NCBI GenBank assembly: GCA_963678575.2
Contig: CAXXHV010000002.1
Location: 1,054,001-1,118,000, forward strand
DNA from: Pleomorphochaeta sp963678575
GTDB lineage: Bacteria; Spirochaetota; Spirochaetia; Sphaerochaetales; Sphaerochaetaceae
Reading direction: 5' to 3'
DNA length: 64,000 nucleotides
Below are positions 60,926 through 64,000 of this stretch, in pieces (the stretch's first letter is position 1; the number at the start of each line of letters is the position of its first letter). The notes beneath the pieces were generated by a model that searched no databases, was not told the origin of the DNA, and saw nothing but the letters and a program-made list of their open reading frames with translations. Position numbers and translations under genes: made by a program.

Positions 60926-62995
60926 TTATAATGTCAAATATAAATTCTTCTTATTTGTTAATTCTTCACTTAGTTTTCCTGGCTGAGAAAAACCTATACT
61001 AAAGGTGTAATCTTTTGTATTCTTGATATTTATTGGATGCTCTTCTATATTTATCACCAATTTTTCAAATTTTTTCTCATTAGGGTTTAATTCAAATTTC
61101 TTAAAAGCACATAAATGTGAAATTTCATTGCTTTTTGAATCAATTAAATATACTTGTAAAACATCTCTAGATTTTTTATTATTCAAGTTTTCTACTTCAA
61201 CATCAACAACAATATTTTCGTTTTCTATTTTAATTTCACCTTTATTTAATTCAATATTTAAATAAGTTAAACCGTATCCAAAAGGATATAGAATGTTATC
61301 ACTGTAATCATATCTATAAGTTCTATTTTTCATAGAATAATCACTAAAAGGAGGTAGTTTATCAGCAGATTTATAAAAAGTAATTGGTAGTTTTCCAGAT
61401 GGAATTTCATTCCCAAATATTATATCTGAAATTGCTTTACCACCTTGAGATCCAGGATACCAGCCAACAATAATAGCATTTGCATTATCACTACTATAAT
61501 TTAAATCTATTGAACTACCAGCAAGTAAAACAACAATATAAGGTTTATTAAGTTTTGAAATTTCTTTAATTAACTCATCTTGCAATCCTGGTAATTTTAA
61601 ATCCTTTTTATCGCCTGAGGCAAAACTATTTCCTTGATCACCTTCCTCTCCTTCAAGAGTTTCATCTAAGCCAACACAAATTATTGTCAAATCACTTGAA
61701 CTAGCTACAAAAAGAGCTTCTGAAAATCTGTCTCTAGGTTTTGCAAGGTCTTCAGTTTTTAATTTAGATATATGACAAGCTGAGGAATATCTAACTTTTA
61801 CCTCACTATCTTTAAGTTCATCTTGGATTCCTTCTAACAGAGTAATATATCTTGAAGCAGTTCCATGATAATTTCCTATTAATGAAGCTCTACTATTTGC
61901 ATTTGGACCAATAACAGCAATAGAATTAATTTTGTTTTTATTTATAGGTAAAATACCATCATTTTTTAACAAAACTGATCCATCAATTGCAGCTTTCTTT
62001 GATAAATCAAGATGCTTTTTACATTCAACCACATCAAAATCAATTTTATCAAATTCTGTTTCTTGATCCATTGCTAATAAATATCTAGTAGTAAAAGCTC
62101 TAATAAGACATTTATCAATTTCTTCTTCACTAATTTTATTTTTCTTTACAGCGTCTAATATATATTGATAAGTACAACCACAATTTATATCACATCCATT
62201 CTTAATTGCTAAACTTACTGAGTCTTCTGGGGTTTCAGTTATTTTATGATTTTGATGAAAATCTCTAATTGCCCAACAATCAGACACAAAATAACCTTTG
62301 AAGCCCCATTTTTTTCTTAAAACATCTTGAAGAAATTTACTAGCACAACTAGCTTCTCCATTGACTCTGTTATAAGCCCCCATAACCCCTTCAACTTCAC
62401 TTTTTTGTATCAAAGCTTTAAAAGCTGGTAAATAGGTATTTTCTAGATCTTCTTGTGACGCAATAGCATCAAAATGATGTCTTTCATCTTCAGGCCCACT
62501 ATGTACTGCAAAATGTTTAGCACATGCTGCTACTTTTATATACTTGCCATTTCCTTGTAATCCATCTACATAAGCACAACCTAGTTGAGAAGATAAATAT
62601 GGATCTTCTCCATAAGTTTCATGGCCTCTTCCCCATCTAGGGTCTCTAAAAATATTTATATTTGGAGACCATAAAGTTAATCCTTTATAAATATCATAAT
62701 CACCATATCTTTGTGCCACATTATATTTTGCTCTAGTCTCATCAGAAATAGCCTCAGCTATTTGTTTAATTAAATCTTGATCAAAAGTAGCTGCTAAACC
62801 TATGGCTTGAGGGAATACCGTTGCAACCCCTGCTCTAGCAACTCCATGAAGACCTTCATTCCACCAATTGTATTCTTTGATGTTTAATCTATCTATAGAT
62901 GGAGAATCATATCTCATTTGTGAAGCTTTTTCCTCAATAGTCATTTTTGATACTAACTCTTTTGCTTTTTTTATTGCCCAATCTCTATTTCTCAT
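60926..62995 (-). CDS. Glycoside hydrolase family 3 (beta-glucosidase/xylosidase type)
   Basis: A 689-residue GH3 enzyme without signal peptide, so probably cytoplasmic. EYNWWNEGLHGVARAG, SPNINIFRDPRWGRGHETYGEDP, KHF (160-162) and GYFVSDC with nucleophile Asp239 form the first domain; the second domain has CVGLDETLEGEEGDQ with the likely acid/base region; a fibronectin-like C-terminal domain follows (YPFGYGLTYL precedes it). It releases terminal beta-linked glucose or xylose from oligosaccharides. GGAG lies six bases before the ATG. Its sugar transporter is not adjacent. Confidence 0.93.
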   Translation of the reverse strand: MRNRDWAIKKAKELVSKMTIEEKASQMRYDSPSIDRLNIKEYNWWNEGLHGVARAGVATVFPQAIGLAATFDQDLIKQIAEAISDETRAKYNVAQRYGDYDIYKGLTLWSPNINIFRDPRWGRGHETYGEDPYLSSQLGCAYVDGLQGNGKYIKVAACAKHFAVHSGPEDERHHFDAIASQEDLENTYLPAFKALIQKSEVEGVMGAYNRVNGEASCASKFLQDVLRKKWGFKGYFVSDCWAIRDFHQNHKITETPEDSVSLAIKNGCDINCGCTYQYILDAVKKNKISEEEIDKCLIRAFTTRYLLAMDQETEFDKIDFDVVECKKHLDLSKKAAIDGSVLLKNDGILPINKNKINSIAVIGPNANSRASLIGNYHGTASRYITLLEGIQDELKDSEVKVRYSSACHISKLKTEDLAKPRDRFSEALFVASSSDLTIICVGLDETLEGEEGDQGNSFASGDKKDLKLPGLQDELIKEISKLNKPYIVVLLAGSSIDLNYSSDNANAIIVGWYPGSQGGKAISDIIFGNEIPSGKLPITFYKSADKLPPFSDYSMKNRTYRYDYSDNILYPFGYGLTYLNIELNKGEIKIENENIVVDVEVENLNNKKSRDVLQVYLIDSKSNEISHLCAFKKFELNPNEKKFEKLVINIEEHPINIKNTKDYTFSIGFSQPGKLSEELTNKKNLYLTL

Positions 62996-63774
62996 TTAGC
63001 TCTCCAAATTATATAATTCTTTATTAAAATATTAATTTAATAAATATATACTTAATTAAATCACACATATAAAAAATATAGCCATACATATAATAAATAT
63101 TATTAATATAATATTAACTTATTAGATTCAAATAATAATATATAGAATTTTATTGGCTCATAATTATATAAACTAATTCAACATCACTAAAATATCCTTT
63201 TCTATATAAGTTAAACTTACTGTTACAATTATTGCAAAAATAATTGAAAATAATCAGCTATTTCGAAAAAAGAATACTAGTCTATTTGATTAAAAGAATT
63301 TTAAAATGATTTTAATAGAATATAAGTTTTAATAGGTACAGAAATGAAGGTTAAAAATAATACAATAAAAATGCTATTATTATATTATGCCTAATAAAGG
63401 CGCCTGAAAATAAACCCAAACAAAAAGAAAACACAAATTTAAACAAACGCTGTTATACCATCAAAGAAATTAGTTATTTCTTTTTATTTTTAATATATTA
63501 GTTTCAAATTATAATACCTTAAATATAAGTTGCTAATTACTCATTCTATCCGAATTGAATCTGATAAAGAAAATACTAAAAATAACATTTCTACTTAAAA
63601 AATTAGGAATGAATAACCGCTTTCTAATAATTTTATGTTTAAACCATAAGAACAAAATTAAAAGATAATTTAAATAAAGGTCCTTTTCATATTCAATAAT
63701 GTATATGATATGTTCAAAATTTTTTAAAATTATTTTTTTTAAAAGTAAAAGTTAATTCTTTGCTATTTTTGAAT
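62996..63774. other. AT-rich region without recognisable genes
   Basis: Very AT-rich sequence. The only candidates are a 16-codon frame (63343-63393) with AGGT upstream and a small GCC-AATAAAG-GCG hairpin-like segment near 63391-63403. I find no coding region or RNA gene I can support. Confidence 0.5.
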
Positions 63775-63963
63775 TTATTCTTTTTTTAAATTTGAAAATA
63801 AATTATTTAAAGATAAGTTACTAATTAAGAAAGAATGTAATGATGAAATGATTATAATATTTTTTCTGTTTTCTTTAATTTTGTTATTACTCAAGGATAC
63901 TCTAAGTTGATCCTCTCTTTTAGCTTTATGCATCATTTCGATTTCATAATTATTATAATACAT
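63775..63963 (-). CDS. Possible small hypothetical protein
   Basis: A 62-codon frame starting at an ATG that has AAGGA four bases upstream. The product is highly basic in the middle (KIKENRKN) with a hydrophobic stretch (IIIISSLHSFLISNLSL). No family is recognised and the composition reflects AT-rich DNA, so this is weak. Confidence 0.3.
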   Translation of the reverse strand: MYYNNYEIEMMHKAKREDQLRVSLSNNKIKENRKNIIIISSLHSFLISNLSLNNLFSNLKKE

Positions 63964-64000
63964 ATTTTCCTTCTTTTTTTATTAAGTTGAACAACACAAT

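Noticed and set aside
63343..63393. 16-codon frame MKVKNN... ending at a GCC-AATAAAG-GCG segment
   Set aside because: Very short, without amino acid bias or a following operon, so it does not support a leader peptide.
1..64000. CRISPR arrays, insertion sequences, prophage or plasmid-type genes
   Set aside because: No regularly spaced repeats, transposase motifs, integrase or phage structural genes were seen anywhere in the window.

Overview
This is an AT-rich (roughly 28% GC by eye), gene-dense chromosomal window from a diderm bacterium. The best guess is a host-associated member of the Spirochaetota (Sphaerochaeta/Treponema-like). The reasons are inferential: periplasmic binding proteins whose signal peptides end in ANGQKE or ASGSKE, a DUF2804 protein, a TrpR-family protein of the YerC/spirochaete type, SurA/PpiC and outer-membrane barrel proteins, LicD, and RND (MMPL-type) exporters. 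There are no phage, IS or CRISPR signatures.

Layout. (1) 1-7620, minus strand: a branched-chain amino acid operon read as leader peptide - ilvN - ilvC - leuA - cimA - leuC - leuD - leuB (leuB runs off the left edge). Upstream of ilvN is an unlisted 39-codon ORF made almost entirely of Ile, Leu and Val codons, followed by competing hairpins: an attenuation-type leader. (2) 7620-9640: an AT-rich spacer, an AraC-type regulator with a degenerate receiver domain, and a DtxR/MntR-type regulator. (3) 9936-17039, plus: an E2-like acyltransferase lacking its catalytic His, a double HAD phosphatase, a polysaccharide flippase, an RND exporter and a LicD transferase; this looks like a surface-glycan export/decoration set. 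(4) 17148-21058: a polar amino acid ABC importer plus a D-aminoacylase-type amidohydrolase. (5) 21133-31673: a pseudo-Fic/HTH protein, a flavoprotein, an O-antigen ligase-like protein that apparently uses an ATT start, a second RND exporter, outer-membrane barrels, an esterase and tRNA-Pro(CGG). (6) 31796-42099: a PpiC foldase, DUF2804, a DEAD-box helicase, a glycolipid glycosyltransferase / TrpR-like / cardiolipin synthase group, a degenerate ImmA/IrrE-like protein, QueH and a TPR protein. (7) tRNA-Leu(CAA), then 42309-49976: a teichoic-acid-like locus (initiating sugar-phosphate transferase, two TagF-type polymerases, TarI, TarJ, TagG/TagH-type ABC exporter). (8) 50118-56777, minus: a LacI-controlled ribose operon with rbsD, btpA, rbsK, rbsA, rbsC and rbsB, driven by a near-perfect promoter overlapped by a palindromic operator. 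(9) 56962-58777: MarR regulator and MATE pump with a palindromic operator. (10) 58988-64000: small proteins, an HD hydrolase, a GH3 glycosidase and an AT-rich, nearly gene-free 1 kb.

How it fits together: much of the window serves the cell envelope (flippase, ligase, two RND exporters, LicD, polyol-phosphate polymer genes, cardiolipin synthase, glycolipid transferase). Next to this lies ribose uptake, which could supply the pentose phosphate that TarJ/TarI turn into CDP-ribitol. Most functional calls rest on recognised family motifs; no searches were run.
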